64,000 bases of DNA from Balneolaceae bacterium (GTDB lineage: Bacteria; Bacteroidota; Rhodothermia; Balneolales; Balneolaceae), in contig CP030887.1 in NCBI GenBank assembly GCA_006969905.1, forward strand, positions 2,344,730 through 2,408,729. The letters run 5' to 3'. The stretch's first letter is position 1. Each line of letters opens with the position of its first letter. Below, piece after piece: positions 16,883 to 25,518 of this stretch. Made by a program: the position numbers and the translations under genes. The notes beneath the pieces are model-generated. The model was not told the origin of the DNA and ran no database searches. It worked only from the letters and a program-made list of their open reading frames with translations.

Positions 16883-17794
16883 TTATTCTTCGGTACGGTT
16901 ACCATCTCTTAAGGAGAATCGAATTACTTTTGCTGCTTTTTTGAACCTGAGAAGGGCAGTACCATCTCCTTCAAATTCAATGGTTCCCTCGATCAACTTG
17001 TCATCGGATCTGTCGCCTACGGTTTTGTTGAGGTAAAGCCGGTAGGTAAGGGTCCCTTCAACACCTTGTTCAAGGTTTCCATAAGTTGCTACAGAGTCTT
17101 TATCAATTTCGATTTGATCCATATCAATAAAGAGCTCATAAGATCTGGATGCTGTAGTTGCGCTGTCAGGTAGTGTACCGGAGGTACTGCCATTACTTTC
17201 ATGTGTACCGTCGATTCCTAATGTATTACTTGTTGCATGCAGGCCGGAGATAAAGAAAGTATCTACACGTGCAAACTCAGACTGACGGTGTATACCTTCA
17301 GATGAACCTGATTTGTTACCAGTAAAGGAAACAGTTTCAATAGAATCTCGGTTTGCGCGTGGGTATACAATCCAGTCTCCCTCAGGGCTGGAAAACACAT
17401 AGGTGTTCAACAAGCTTACAGATTTAGTTCCCCAGCGATTGGTTGCACTCCTGTTGTATTCAAGGGTATGCGTTCCTGTGGCTGGATCGTATGAATAACT
17501 AAAATTTCTTTCCTGGCCTCTGCCGCCTCTTCGGTCGTCATCTGATTTGAGTTTGTTTTGGCTGTCGCCATAAGATATTCCACTGCTTCCTACTGAGGAA
17601 AAGGCATCATACATGCTGCTCATTACTCCTGAGGTTTCATCAGCGGTTGATTCAGTGAGTACGATTGTTGCAATCTCAATATCTTCATCAGACAGAGATT
17701 CAACTTCATTGTTTACTGCAGAACAGGCTGCAAATGTTACCATAAGGCCCAGGGCCAAAATGCTGAACTTGATGTGAGTATTTATTTTTTTCAT
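16883..17794 (-). CDS. Lipoprotein of unknown function inside the sigma/FecR operon
   Basis: 303 residues from the ATG at 17794 (MKKINTHIKFSIL). Signal peptide with lipobox TFAAC near residue 23, so probably membrane-anchored. An acidic stretch (ESLSDEDIEIATIVL) follows, then a Ser/Gly/Asp-rich linker (KSDDDRRGGRGQE), then a mostly beta domain full of polar residues with many T/S/G-rich strands; the last 60 residues include RLYLNKTVGDRSDDKLIEGT. No family recognised. The position between sigma factor and FecR is unusual, since FecI and FecR genes normally touch. It could be a substrate-binding or stress-sensing surface protein co-regulated with the receptor; that is inference. Confidence 0.75.
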   Translation of the reverse strand: MKKINTHIKFSILALGLMVTFAACSAVNNEVESLSDEDIEIATIVLTESTADETSGVMSSMYDAFSSVGSSGISYGDSQNKLKSDDDRRGGRGQERNFSYSYDPATGTHTLEYNRSATNRWGTKSVSLLNTYVFSSPEGDWIVYPRANRDSIETVSFTGNKSGSSEGIHRQSEFARVDTFFISGLHATSNTLGIDGTHESNGSTSGTLPDSATTASRSYELFIDMDQIEIDKDSVATYGNLEQGVEGTLTYRLYLNKTVGDRSDDKLIEGTIEFEGDGTALLRFKKAAKVIRFSLRDGNRTEE

Positions 17795-17910
17795 GATCGT
17801 AGTGTTTGTTTTGATTAAAGACATTTTGTCGTTTGCCTTTAATACACACGGACAAAAGTATACCCCTAAAATTTTTTATAAATTTTTTATTCCATTTCTA
17901 ACTAATTGAT

Positions 17911-18498
17911 TCATTTGTACTTTTCAAGTGCCTTACGAAGGTCTTTCAGTGCAAGCCCCATATGATTTTCAATGGTTTTTATTGATACATCCAATATCTC
18001 GGAAGCTTCCTTGTAAGTAAATTCCTGGATAAAGCACAGCCTGAATACCTCTTGCCGTTTGTCAGGCATTGAGGAGATAGCTGTTTCTATATCTTTATTA
18101 AGTTGAGTGTCTTTTTCTGCGTTTTCTGTTTCAGCTTCTTCGATTACAGGTTCATCCGGTGGCTCTTCATCATTAAACTTTGCATAATCCCTGAACATAT
18201 TGAGCATACGGGTGTAAGCAATTCGAAAGAGGTATGATCGAAGTGATTTGTTCTCATCTATTTGATCTCTTTTTTCCCAGATAAACAAAAAGGCTTGTTG
18301 CACTAAATCTTTTGCAGCTTCTTCCGAGGTTCCTCTTTTAAGTAAAAAGTTTATGAGATAGCGATGGTACCTATCAAAAAAACTCTTAAACGCATCATGA
18401 TCCCCATTTTTTATTTGCAAAAGCAACCTGGGATCATCAAACTCATCAGAGTTTTGAGCGGCAAGCAGTACAAGTAGCTGTATGAGCATAGTATTCAT
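17911..18498 (-). CDS. ECF RNA polymerase sigma-70 factor (FecI-like, Bacteroidota family)
   Basis: 195 residues. Sigma region 2 about 27-97 (LLLQIKNGDHDAFKSFFDRY, AKDLVQQAFLFIWEKRDQI, LRSYLFRIAYTRMLNMFRD). An acidic linker with EEPPDEPVIEEAETENAEKD follows. Region 4 about 135-192 is the HTH (RQEVFRLCFIQEFTYKEASE, ILDVSIKTIENHMGLALKDL). First gene of a four-gene leftward operon with lipoprotein, FecR and STN receptor. By analogy to FecI it would direct transcription of that operon or at least of the receptor, while FecR controls its activity. An alternative ATG lies 9 bases in. Confidence 0.9.
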   Translation of the reverse strand: MNTMLIQLLVLLAAQNSDEFDDPRLLLQIKNGDHDAFKSFFDRYHRYLINFLLKRGTSEEAAKDLVQQAFLFIWEKRDQIDENKSLRSYLFRIAYTRMLNMFRDYAKFNDEEPPDEPVIEEAETENAEKDTQLNKDIETAISSMPDKRQEVFRLCFIQEFTYKEASEILDVSIKTIENHMGLALKDLRKALEKYK

Positions 18499-18561
18499 TC
18501 AGGAATATAATTCCATGATTTGATATTGCACAATCTTACTTTGTTTTGATAAGTTCTGGCT

Positions 18562-19374
18562 ATGAATTATTTGGTACTCTTTTTTTTATCACTGGTAACT
18601 TTGGTTTCCTCGATCCAGGAGTCAACAGTGGTTATTTATAACCAGGAAATTGAGGAAGGTGTTGTTATAAATGGAAGGAATAAGAACTTTTATCCTGTTA
18701 CTGTTGAGCTTACTCTTGATTTGGATAATATGAGGGCTTCCAGGAAGGGAAAGATCATTGATGTGCTAAAAGCCAATGACGAAAAATCACTGGTTTCATT
18801 ATCTGTGGCTGACAAAAGTGAGAAATACGGTGTAAAATATAATTACACCTATTATATGGGGAGCATTTTTGCAAAGCATGATGACCGGTATGCTTACCGA
18901 CTTCCTTTTAGGAAAGGGGCTTCTTTTGTTTTAGACCAGGGGTACAACGGTGCGTTTTCTCATACTGATGATGTACGCTATGCTCTTGATTTTAATATGG
19001 ACGAAGGTACCCCTGTTTATGCAAGCAGAAACGGAGTAGTTGCGAGAACGGTAAGCAAGCATGACAAAGGAGGAAGCACAAGAGAATACATGGAGTTCTC
19101 AAATAATATTACCATTCTACATGAGGATGGTACCTTTGCTGATTATTCCCATCTTAGAAAAAACGGAGTTTTGGTAAAAGAAGGACAAAGAGTAAAAGCC
19201 GGACAGCATATAGGATATTCCGGTTCTACTGGTTTTGCCACCGGCCCTCATTTGCACTTTGCTGTAAAAAAAGCGGTAAAGGGAGGTCAGTTTGTAACTA
19301 TCCCGGTTAAATTCCAGACTACAGAAGGTATTGTTTCAGAGTTAGAAGAAGGAAAAAGCTACACTGCTTATTAG
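18562..19374 (+). CDS. M23-family metallopeptidase (LytM-type)
   Basis: 270 residues with a short signal peptide or anchor (MNYLVLFFLSLVTLVSS). A beta-rich N-terminal domain (about 20-115) precedes the M23 domain (about 120-240). Visible zinc ligands: H134 and D143 in SHTDDVRYALDF (the long H-x8-D spacing seen in this subgroup) and H232 of GPHLHF; H197 (DYSHL) and H230 complete the active site. The complete residue set suggests an active endopeptidase on peptidoglycan crosslinks or surface peptides, in the periplasm. Divergent from the sigma factor gene, convergent with and 2 bases from the SPFH operon. Confidence 0.88.
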   Translation: MNYLVLFFLSLVTLVSSIQESTVVIYNQEIEEGVVINGRNKNFYPVTVELTLDLDNMRASRKGKIIDVLKANDEKSLVSLSVADKSEKYGVKYNYTYYMGSIFAKHDDRYAYRLPFRKGASFVLDQGYNGAFSHTDDVRYALDFNMDEGTPVYASRNGVVARTVSKHDKGGSTREYMEFSNNITILHEDGTFADYSHLRKNGVLVKEGQRVKAGQHIGYSGSTGFATGPHLHFAVKKAVKGGQFVTIPVKFQTTEGIVSELEEGKSYTAY

Positions 19375-19376
19375 CT

Positions 19377-20318
19377 TTATTTTTTCTTTACTTCTTCTTT
19401 AAGCTCATCCAGTGATAACCCTTCCATCAACGCATCATAGTTTGAAATATCTTTAGGAAGAATGATATTGTTTTCATCCCTGCCTAAGCCGGAAAGGGTA
19501 CCAATATACTTTTCTGCCAGCCTTAGCTGCATAGCTTCAGTTCCATGCGGTTGAGAAAGTGCCCCAGCAATTTGTTCTATGGATATGGCTGTAGCTTCAG
19601 CCAATGCTTCAATTTCCTGCGCACGGCCTTCTGCCTCATTAATTCGTCGTTGCATCTCCGCTTCAGAAATGTTGATGGCTTCTTCCCTCATCCCTTCTGC
19701 TTCGTTAACTTTAGAGCCTTTTACCCCTTCTGAACGAGCAATTACAGCTCTGCGGTCTCTTTCAGCGGTCATTTGCCGCTCCATCGCATTTTGTACTGTT
19801 CGCGGGGTAACTATATTCTTTATCTCATATCTGTGAACTTTAATTCCCCAGGGTAATTCCATCTCACTTAATACCTTTACCACTTCCTTACTCATGTAAG
19901 CTCGCTCTTCGAAGGTTTGGTCAAGGTCCATCAAGCCAATGACAGAACGGGTAGTGGTTTGCGCTAATTGAATGGCGGCATACCTGTAGTTAGTGATCCC
20001 ATAACTTGCATTTACCGGGTCAGTTACACTTATGTAGATAACCCCGTCTACCTCAACCTTTACATTGTCTTTGGTAAAGCATTCCTGGGGTTCCACCTCA
20101 ATAGTTTCCTCACGGAGGTCTTGTTTATACACCACTTTATCCAGAAAGGGAAGAAGGGCATGGAATCCCGGTCCCAGTGTTTTATGATAGTTTCCAAGCC
20201 GTTCAACTATATAAGCATATTGATTGGGTACCAATCTAAGCGACTGGATGATTTTGAAAACTAAATACACTGAAAAAAGCCCTAATAGAACCTGGCTGAT
20301 AATTTCTACGATTTCCAT
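19377..20318 (-). CDS. SPFH/band 7 (stomatin-like) membrane protein, distal paralogue
   Basis: 313 residues. N-terminal membrane helix (about 5-25), SPFH domain (about 30-190) with VPNQYAYIVERLGNYHKTLGP, DGVIYISVTDPVNASYGI, LAQTTTRSVIG and PWGIKVHRYEIKNI. Then an Ala/Glu-rich coiled coil (about 195-250) with AEGMREEAINISEAEMQRR, and a C-terminal tail. These proteins form large membrane-bound cages that organise membrane domains and often control proteolysis or quality control. The gene starts 1 base after the paralogous SPFH gene, in an NfeD-SPFH-SPFH operon; the last residues (LSLDELKEEVKKK) are charged. Confidence 0.9.
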   Translation of the reverse strand: MEIVEIISQVLLGLFSVYLVFKIIQSLRLVPNQYAYIVERLGNYHKTLGPGFHALLPFLDKVVYKQDLREETIEVEPQECFTKDNVKVEVDGVIYISVTDPVNASYGITNYRYAAIQLAQTTTRSVIGLMDLDQTFEERAYMSKEVVKVLSEMELPWGIKVHRYEIKNIVTPRTVQNAMERQMTAERDRRAVIARSEGVKGSKVNEAEGMREEAINISEAEMQRRINEAEGRAQEIEALAEATAISIEQIAGALSQPHGTEAMQLRLAEKYIGTLSGLGRDENNIILPKDISNYDALMEGLSLDELKEEVKKK

Positions 20319-20319
20319 A

Positions 20320-21273
20320 TTAGTTTCCTCCTGATTTAATCTTAGTGCCCAATGGTGCCGTATCTTTGGTATGATCGCTTATCTTGCTTACCCCTTCAAA
20401 AAAGGTTTTAAGATTGGCTGTTTCTGTGGGTAAAACCGAAATATTTGAATTCTTTACGATATTCCCGAACTCTTCGATGTATTGTTCAACCAGTTTTGTT
20501 TTTACCGCAAGTTTGCCGCCCGGCCTTGCAATAGCTTCTGAAATCCGGTTGATTCCTTTTGCGGTAGCAGTAGCTACCAATTCAATTTCTTTTGCTTTTC
20601 CTTTTGCTACATTGATCCTTCGTTGACGCTCGGCTTCAGAGAGTAACACTTTACTTTGTTGCTCACCTTCTGATTCATTAATTCTTGCCTGTCTATAACC
20701 TTCCGAATGTACGATTTCAGCTCGTTTCTCACGCTCAGCCTCCATTTGCTTTTCCATAGTGTCTACGATCAGGTTAGAGGGGCGAATATTTTTGATTTCG
20801 TACCTAAGTACTTTAATGCCCCAGGGATCCGCAGCTTTATCTATTTCCCGAACAATATTCTCATTCATTTGTTCCCGTTCGGAGAAAGTATCATCAAGGG
20901 TAATTTTTCCGACTTCACTTCGCATGGTAGTTTGCGCAAGGTTTACCGCAGCAGCCTGGTAGTTTGAGATACCATAACTGGCTTTGTACGCATCCATAAC
21001 TTTTATGTATACCAATCCATCTACAGCAACCTCAATATTATCTTTGGTGATACAGGTTTGGGATGGAACATCCAAGACCTGTTCCCGCATTTCTCTTCTG
21101 TAAGCAGGCCTATCAACAAAAGGGACAAGGAAGTGAAATCCAGGTTTAAGGTTCTTTTTAAATTTACCCAGGCGTTCCTGTATTACTTCTTCTCTAAATT
21201 CAACTATTATGAATAGTCGGGTCAAAATGAAATAGAGTACAAGCAGTGTTACTAATATTGTTGTCCAAATCAT
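20320..21273 (-). CDS. SPFH/band 7 (stomatin-like) membrane protein, proximal paralogue
   Basis: 317 residues, same architecture as the downstream gene: membrane helix at residues about 3-22, SPFH domain (EEVIQERLGKFKKNLKPGFH, DGLVYIKVMDAYKASYGIS, PWGIKVLRYEIKNI), coiled coil with SEGEQQSKVLLSEAERQRR, and a somewhat longer polar tail. The two copies are clearly paralogous and probably co-assemble. It begins 2 bases after the NfeD gene; NfeD proteins are the usual partners of stomatin-like proteins, and their soluble OB-fold domain is thought to cap or tune the SPFH assembly. Confidence 0.9.
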   Translation of the reverse strand: MIWTTILVTLLVLYFILTRLFIIVEFREEVIQERLGKFKKNLKPGFHFLVPFVDRPAYRREMREQVLDVPSQTCITKDNIEVAVDGLVYIKVMDAYKASYGISNYQAAAVNLAQTTMRSEVGKITLDDTFSEREQMNENIVREIDKAADPWGIKVLRYEIKNIRPSNLIVDTMEKQMEAEREKRAEIVHSEGYRQARINESEGEQQSKVLLSEAERQRRINVAKGKAKEIELVATATAKGINRISEAIARPGGKLAVKTKLVEQYIEEFGNIVKNSNISVLPTETANLKTFFEGVSKISDHTKDTAPLGTKIKSGGN

Positions 21274-21275
21274 GA

Positions 21276-21776
21276 TTATCTCTTATTTGATTCTTTTAAT
21301 TTCTGTGCGCCCGGTTCCTGAATCTCATCAACAGGCTCTACAATCCATGTGGTATTATCGCGGTATTTGATACGTACTCTGGCTCCGGCAGGAACTTCAC
21401 CATCTATAGTACGGGCTTGCCATGAAATACCCTGGAAACGAATTCTTCCTTCGTTATTCATATCATTAAGAGGTTCTGTAACCTCAACAATCTGATCCAT
21501 AGCTTCATAATCTTCATCTGCAAACTTAACAGAGGTCTCTCCCGGAAAATACTTTTTGATAATAGGGCGGATTACGATGGTTAGAGCTATTGACAGAAAC
21601 AGCCATGCCATAGTTGCAGTCATAGGGTCTTCAAAGAAACCAACAAATCTCAAAACACCCATAATAAGCCCGCTTATCCCCAAAGTAATAGCTACACCGG
21701 TTGGCAATGCCATTTCCAGGAGCATGAGAATGATGCCGCCAATCAAGAAAATCCAGGTTAAAATTTCTCCGTCCAT
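21276..21776 (-). CDS. NfeD-family membrane protein (short form)
   Basis: 166 residues: three or four membrane helices in the first about 75 residues (TWIFLIGGIILMLLEMALP, GISGLIMGVLRFVGF, WLFLSIALTIVIRPII), then a soluble OB-fold domain (about 95-155) with GRIRFQGISWQARTIDGEVP and GARVRIKYRDNTTWIVEPV. This is the short NfeD1b form without an N-terminal serine protease. First gene of a three-gene operon with two stomatin-like proteins. Confidence 0.9.
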   Translation of the reverse strand: MDGEILTWIFLIGGIILMLLEMALPTGVAITLGISGLIMGVLRFVGFFEDPMTATMAWLFLSIALTIVIRPIIKKYFPGETSVKFADEDYEAMDQIVEVTEPLNDMNNEGRIRFQGISWQARTIDGEVPAGARVRIKYRDNTTWIVEPVDEIQEPGAQKLKESNKR

Positions 21777-21849
21777 TGCTTTCAGAGGTTATTTCTGCTC
21801 TCTAAGGTAGATAGTAAATTGATACAAAAAAATCAGGAATAGTTGGCAC

Positions 21850-21857
21850 TAATTTTG
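21850..21857 (+). promoter_or_regulatory. Possible Bacteroidota -7 element for the ABC exporter
   Basis: TAATTTTG fits the Bacteroidota -7 consensus TAnnTTTG. The nearest upstream TTG with reasonable context (21819-21821) is farther away than usual, so the call is weak. If real, transcription would start just before 21865, which favours translation from the second ATG at 21883. Confidence 0.3.
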
Positions 21858-21882
21858 CCAAATAATGCTTTCAACAAAGTAT

Positions 21883-23661
21883 ATGGCAAAACAAGATTCC
21901 AAACAGAAATATAGTATCGCAACTCTCAGAGAGACGCTGGTAAACATATTCGCGCTTAGTACACCGTATCGCGGACGATTTTATTCTGCAACGGCACTGG
22001 TTTTAGTGGGTTCGGCTATTTGGCTTACTGTCCCTTTAGGCTTGAGAGAATTATTGGATGCCGTATTTGATGCAGGCAATGAAGATCTCCTGAATCTTCT
22101 TGCCATAGGTTTAATGGGGCTTTTTGTATTGCAGGCCCTGTTCTCTTTTTCGGGAAATTACTTTTTGGAATGGGTAGGAGAACGGGTTGTGACGGATTTA
22201 CGGAAGAAGGTGTATGAGCATTTGCACAGATTGGGTTTTCGGTTTTTTGCAGAGAGAAGGTTAGGGGAGATCACTTCAAGACTTACTAATGATGTGGGTT
22301 CTATCCGAACGGCACTAACAGATTCACTGCCGCAATTGCTTACTGTTTCTTTTTCGATGATAGGGTCTGTCTCGCTTATGGTTGCTCTTAACTGGAGATT
22401 GAGCGCTGTTATATTCGTAACCGTGCCTTTTATTACGATTGCCACCCGCTACTTCGGGCAAAAAATCAGGAAGCTTTCAAAAAGTATACAGGATGATTTA
22501 GCTGATTCTACCGCTGTTGCAGAAGATGCTTTGGGAGCGGTTCGATTAGTGAAAGCTTTTGTAAGAGAGGATTATGAAGTAGGTCGCTATACCAGTGCTA
22601 TTGAAAAGCTGTTTGTGACAGCGCGGAAAAAAATGGTGCTTACCCAGTTATTCTGGTCGGGTGTCGGTATCATGTTTATGAGTACATTGGTTATCATCTT
22701 TTGGTATGGTGGCAAGGAAGTACTGGCTGGCAGGCTTACAGCCGGAGATTTGGTAGCATTTATTATTTATGCATTAAATATCTCACGATCAATAAGCCAG
22801 ACGTCACGATTGTATACGGCGGTTAATACAGCTGCAGGAGCTTCAGAGCGGATTTTTGAGTTGCTGGATGAAGAACCCGAGATCAAAGATGAAACGGGTG
22901 CAACACAACTCAATCATGTGAGAGGGGAAATCATTGTTGATGGGCTCAGATTTTCTTATGAGGATGATCGAAGTGTACTCAAGAACATCAGTTTTGAGGT
23001 AGAGCATGGGCAGACAGTTGCGTTAGTAGGCCCCAGCGGAGCGGGGAAAACCACATTGCTGAATCTGATACCAAGATTCTATGATCCTACTTCGGGCTCT
23101 ATAAAAGTTGATGGAGAAGATATAAGGAATGTAAAAGTTAAGTCGTTGCGTGAGCAAATATCAATTGTGCCGCAAGAAGTACACTTGTTTGGAACCAGTA
23201 TTTCAGAAAATATCAAATATGGTAAGCTGGACGCTACCTATGAAGAAGTAGTACAGGCAGCTAAAGATGCAAATGCCCATGAGTTTATCACTCAAATCCC
23301 TGATGGATATGATGCATTGATTGGGGAGAAGGGGGTTAAGCTTAGTGGCGGACAACGACAACGTTTAGCAATTGCCCGGGCCATTCTTAAAAATCCCGCT
23401 ATTCTTTTATTAGATGAAGCGACTTCTTCATTAGACTCGGAATCTGAAGCTCAGGTTCAGGATGCTTTGTACAGATTAATGGAAAACCGAACTACTTTTG
23501 TTATTGCTCATCGTCTATCCACGATTCAGAATGCAGATCGAATTCTGGTTCTGGATGAAGGAAATATAGTGGAAGATGGTACCCACCAGGAGCTATTATC
23601 CAAAGGTGGATTGTACAGTCATTTATATGAACTCCAGTTCAGGGATTTAGACAGAGTATAA
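21883..23661 (+). CDS. ABC exporter, fused permease-ATPase (MsbA/lipid A export type)
   Basis: 592 residues from the ATG at 21883 (MAKQDSKQKYS); an in-frame ATG at 21865 would add six residues. Six-helix ABC transmembrane domain (about 35-320) followed by the nucleotide-binding domain (about 345-585) with Walker A GPSGAGKTT, Q-loop VPQEVHLFG, signature LSGGQRQR, Walker B ILLLDEATSSLD and H-loop IAHRLST; all catalytic residues are present. Half-size transporters of this kind dimerise and flip lipid-linked or hydrophobic substrates; MsbA-like lipid A/phospholipid export is the usual guess, but drug export cannot be excluded. Convergent with the repeat-protein operon, one base between the stops. 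Confidence 0.88.
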   Translation: MAKQDSKQKYSIATLRETLVNIFALSTPYRGRFYSATALVLVGSAIWLTVPLGLRELLDAVFDAGNEDLLNLLAIGLMGLFVLQALFSFSGNYFLEWVGERVVTDLRKKVYEHLHRLGFRFFAERRLGEITSRLTNDVGSIRTALTDSLPQLLTVSFSMIGSVSLMVALNWRLSAVIFVTVPFITIATRYFGQKIRKLSKSIQDDLADSTAVAEDALGAVRLVKAFVREDYEVGRYTSAIEKLFVTARKKMVLTQLFWSGVGIMFMSTLVIIFWYGGKEVLAGRLTAGDLVAFIIYALNISRSISQTSRLYTAVNTAAGASERIFELLDEEPEIKDETGATQLNHVRGEIIVDGLRFSYEDDRSVLKNISFEVEHGQTVALVGPSGAGKTTLLNLIPRFYDPTSGSIKVDGEDIRNVKVKSLREQISIVPQEVHLFGTSISENIKYGKLDATYEEVVQAAKDANAHEFITQIPDGYDALIGEKGVKLSGGQRQRLAIARAILKNPAILLLDEATSSLDSESEAQVQDALYRLMENRTTFVIAHRLSTIQNADRILVLDEGNIVEDGTHQELLSKGGLYSHLYELQFRDLDRV

Positions 23662-23662
23662 C

Positions 23663-24718
23663 CTAGTTATTGCTATATAACCTTATTACATCTGAATAGC
23701 TCATATCAACCAAAAGTCCTCTTGTATCAAGTTCCTGAAGAAATGAAACAGGCACATTGGAACTACTCAGTGCAATAATACCTGAATAAGAATACTTATT
23801 CATAAAACCAGCCTGATTCAGCTGCTGAATATATTCAACAGGAACACCGCTAGACGAAAGTCCAATAATCGCTGAGTAAGAGAAATCATCCAAAAGGCCT
23901 GCCTGATTAAGTTGGTTTAGATACTCAATACTGACCCCACTGGAAGAAAGTCCTATCAACGCGGAGTAGGAAAAATCGTCCAGGTATCCTGCTTCGTTCA
24001 TCTGATCAAGGTAATCGGTGGCAACTCCGCCATTGAACAAACCAATGATGGCAGAATATGAGAAATTATTTAAGTAGCCGGCATTGTCCATTTCCTGAAG
24101 GTAGCTTATTGTAACTCCGCCATTGTATAAACCTATAATAGCTGAATAAGAGAAATCATTAAGGTATCCCGAGGTACTTAATTGATCCAGATATGCAATA
24201 GGAACCCCTCCGCTATATAGGCCTATGATGGCCGAGTAGGAGAAGGTATTGATATAACCTGCATTCTGTAATTCTGTAAGGTATTCCAGTGGAACCTCAC
24301 TGTTATATAAAGCCTGCAATGCTGTTGTGGAGAATATATTGTTAAATCCCAATTCATTTGCCCGCTGTAAATAAGCTAACTGCGATTCGTTGATACTTAT
24401 TTGCTCTGTACTTGGTGGTAACGGAATAGCTGGAACAGTCGGAGGAGCGGGAGCAACCGTTTGACTTACCCCGGTTCCACCTCCACTAGTGTTAAAAACC
24501 GAAAATGGATTGCTGTTTAAAAACCAGATTAATGGAATTACCAGGAATAGTAATATGGCAATCAGGTTTCGTTTTGTAGTAGGCTGCGGGTGTTGGTATT
24601 CTTCTTCCTGCTCATCTAACGACCTGCCCGTTCCTTGTGCCTGCTCATCAATGTATTCATCCAGATCAAAATCAGGATCGTTATTTTTTAAATCGTTTCT
24701 GAATCGTTGCTGTGCCAT
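23663..24718 (-). CDS. Membrane protein with FDLDEY tail motif and eight 30-residue repeats
   Basis: 351 residues. Cytoplasmic N-terminal tail (about 1-50) with the motif NDPDFDLDEYIDEQAQG, one membrane helix (about 51-67, LIAILLFLVIPLIWFL), a Gly/Pro-rich linker, then repeats of exactly 30 residues to the end. The repeat reads YLxxLxxAGYLxDFSYSAIIGLYxGGVxIx; seven full copies and one partial can be laid out, the first degenerate. Each unit looks like two short helices, so the periplasmic part should be a superhelical rod. The GVP-x-x-Y-[LI]-xx-[LM] rhythm resembles helical repeats found behind some M56/BlaR1-type sensors, but the family is not one I can name. Last gene of a three-gene operon; 11 bases after its neighbour. 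Confidence 0.8.
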   Translation of the reverse strand: MAQQRFRNDLKNNDPDFDLDEYIDEQAQGTGRSLDEQEEEYQHPQPTTKRNLIAILLFLVIPLIWFLNSNPFSVFNTSGGGTGVSQTVAPAPPTVPAIPLPPSTEQISINESQLAYLQRANELGFNNIFSTTALQALYNSEVPLEYLTELQNAGYINTFSYSAIIGLYSGGVPIAYLDQLSTSGYLNDFSYSAIIGLYNGGVTISYLQEMDNAGYLNNFSYSAIIGLFNGGVATDYLDQMNEAGYLDDFSYSALIGLSSSGVSIEYLNQLNQAGLLDDFSYSAIIGLSSSGVPVEYIQQLNQAGFMNKYSYSGIIALSSSNVPVSFLQELDTRGLLVDMSYSDVIRLYSNN

Positions 24719-24729
24719 AATAGTACCTG

Positions 24730-25518
24730 TTATTGATCCTGTTCAAATTTCTTTATGATATCATCTGCACTAAGAGTAGTGCTTTCCGATCCTTTAATCA
24801 TTCTTTCAGCAAATTTAAAAGGTATATTTGCATTGTACATTTTTTGTATATCAGCGTCAGTAAAATCGCTTATAGTTTTTACTGAAGCCGCATATTCCTC
24901 AAATGATGGAAAGACTATTACAGTTATTCCATCTCCAATATTCAAATCTGTAATTGCTTCTAAATCCCTTAGTTCAGCGAGTTCACTTAAAGAGCTGAGC
25001 TCTGCTAAATTTCCTAACTCACCTAATGCACTCAATTTTGACAAAGAACTGAGATCACTAAGATTCTCTAAATTTTCAAGCTGTTCCAGTCCCTCTAAGG
25101 TTTCAGCAAGGCTTGCTTCAACTATAGTATTTATAGACTCAAGCTCTTCTAAGGCTTCTAATTCAGCCGCCAATTTGCCTTCGTTAATAGTTAAAACCTG
25201 AGCCTGATTAGTAATTGAGGTAGGTTTTTCTACTATTATTTGAGGAGTTTGACCTGTGTTAACAACGATGTTTTGATCTTGAGAAGGTTCTCCAAAACCA
25301 AATGCTTCTTTAAAGTTCCATCCATTGCTTCCAAGGAAGACTAAAAATGCAAAAATGCTTACAATGGCCGCATTTTTTAGAAAAGAGCTTCTTTCCTGAG
25401 CGTGTTCTTTAGGAAATTCGCCTGAATTATCAGCTTGAGCATTTGCCGCTATATACTCATCCAGGTCAAATTCCTGGTCTTTATTATGAGAATTATATTT
25501 TTTTTCGTTTATACTCAT
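24730..25518 (-). CDS. Membrane protein with FDLDEY tail motif and leucine-rich periplasmic segment
   Basis: 262 residues. It shares with both neighbours the N-terminal cytoplasmic motif (DQEFDLDEYIAANAQ) and a single membrane helix (about 47-64, NAAIVSIFAFLVFLGSNGW). The periplasmic part is different: about residues 115-190 form a Leu/Glu/Ser-rich stretch with a three- to six-residue rhythm (LENLENLSDLSSLSKL, LGELGNLAELSSLSELAEL), followed by a C-terminal segment with one repeat-like unit (FTDADIQKMYNANIPFKFAERM) that aligns with the 30-residue repeat of the neighbours. The start codon overlaps the upstream gene by 4 bases, so translation is coupled. Function unknown; it probably acts in one complex with its neighbours. 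Confidence 0.8.
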   Translation of the reverse strand: MSINEKKYNSHNKDQEFDLDEYIAANAQADNSGEFPKEHAQERSSFLKNAAIVSIFAFLVFLGSNGWNFKEAFGFGEPSQDQNIVVNTGQTPQIIVEKPTSITNQAQVLTINEGKLAAELEALEELESINTIVEASLAETLEGLEQLENLENLSDLSSLSKLSALGELGNLAELSSLSELAELRDLEAITDLNIGDGITVIVFPSFEEYAASVKTISDFTDADIQKMYNANIPFKFAERMIKGSESTTLSADDIIKKFEQDQ

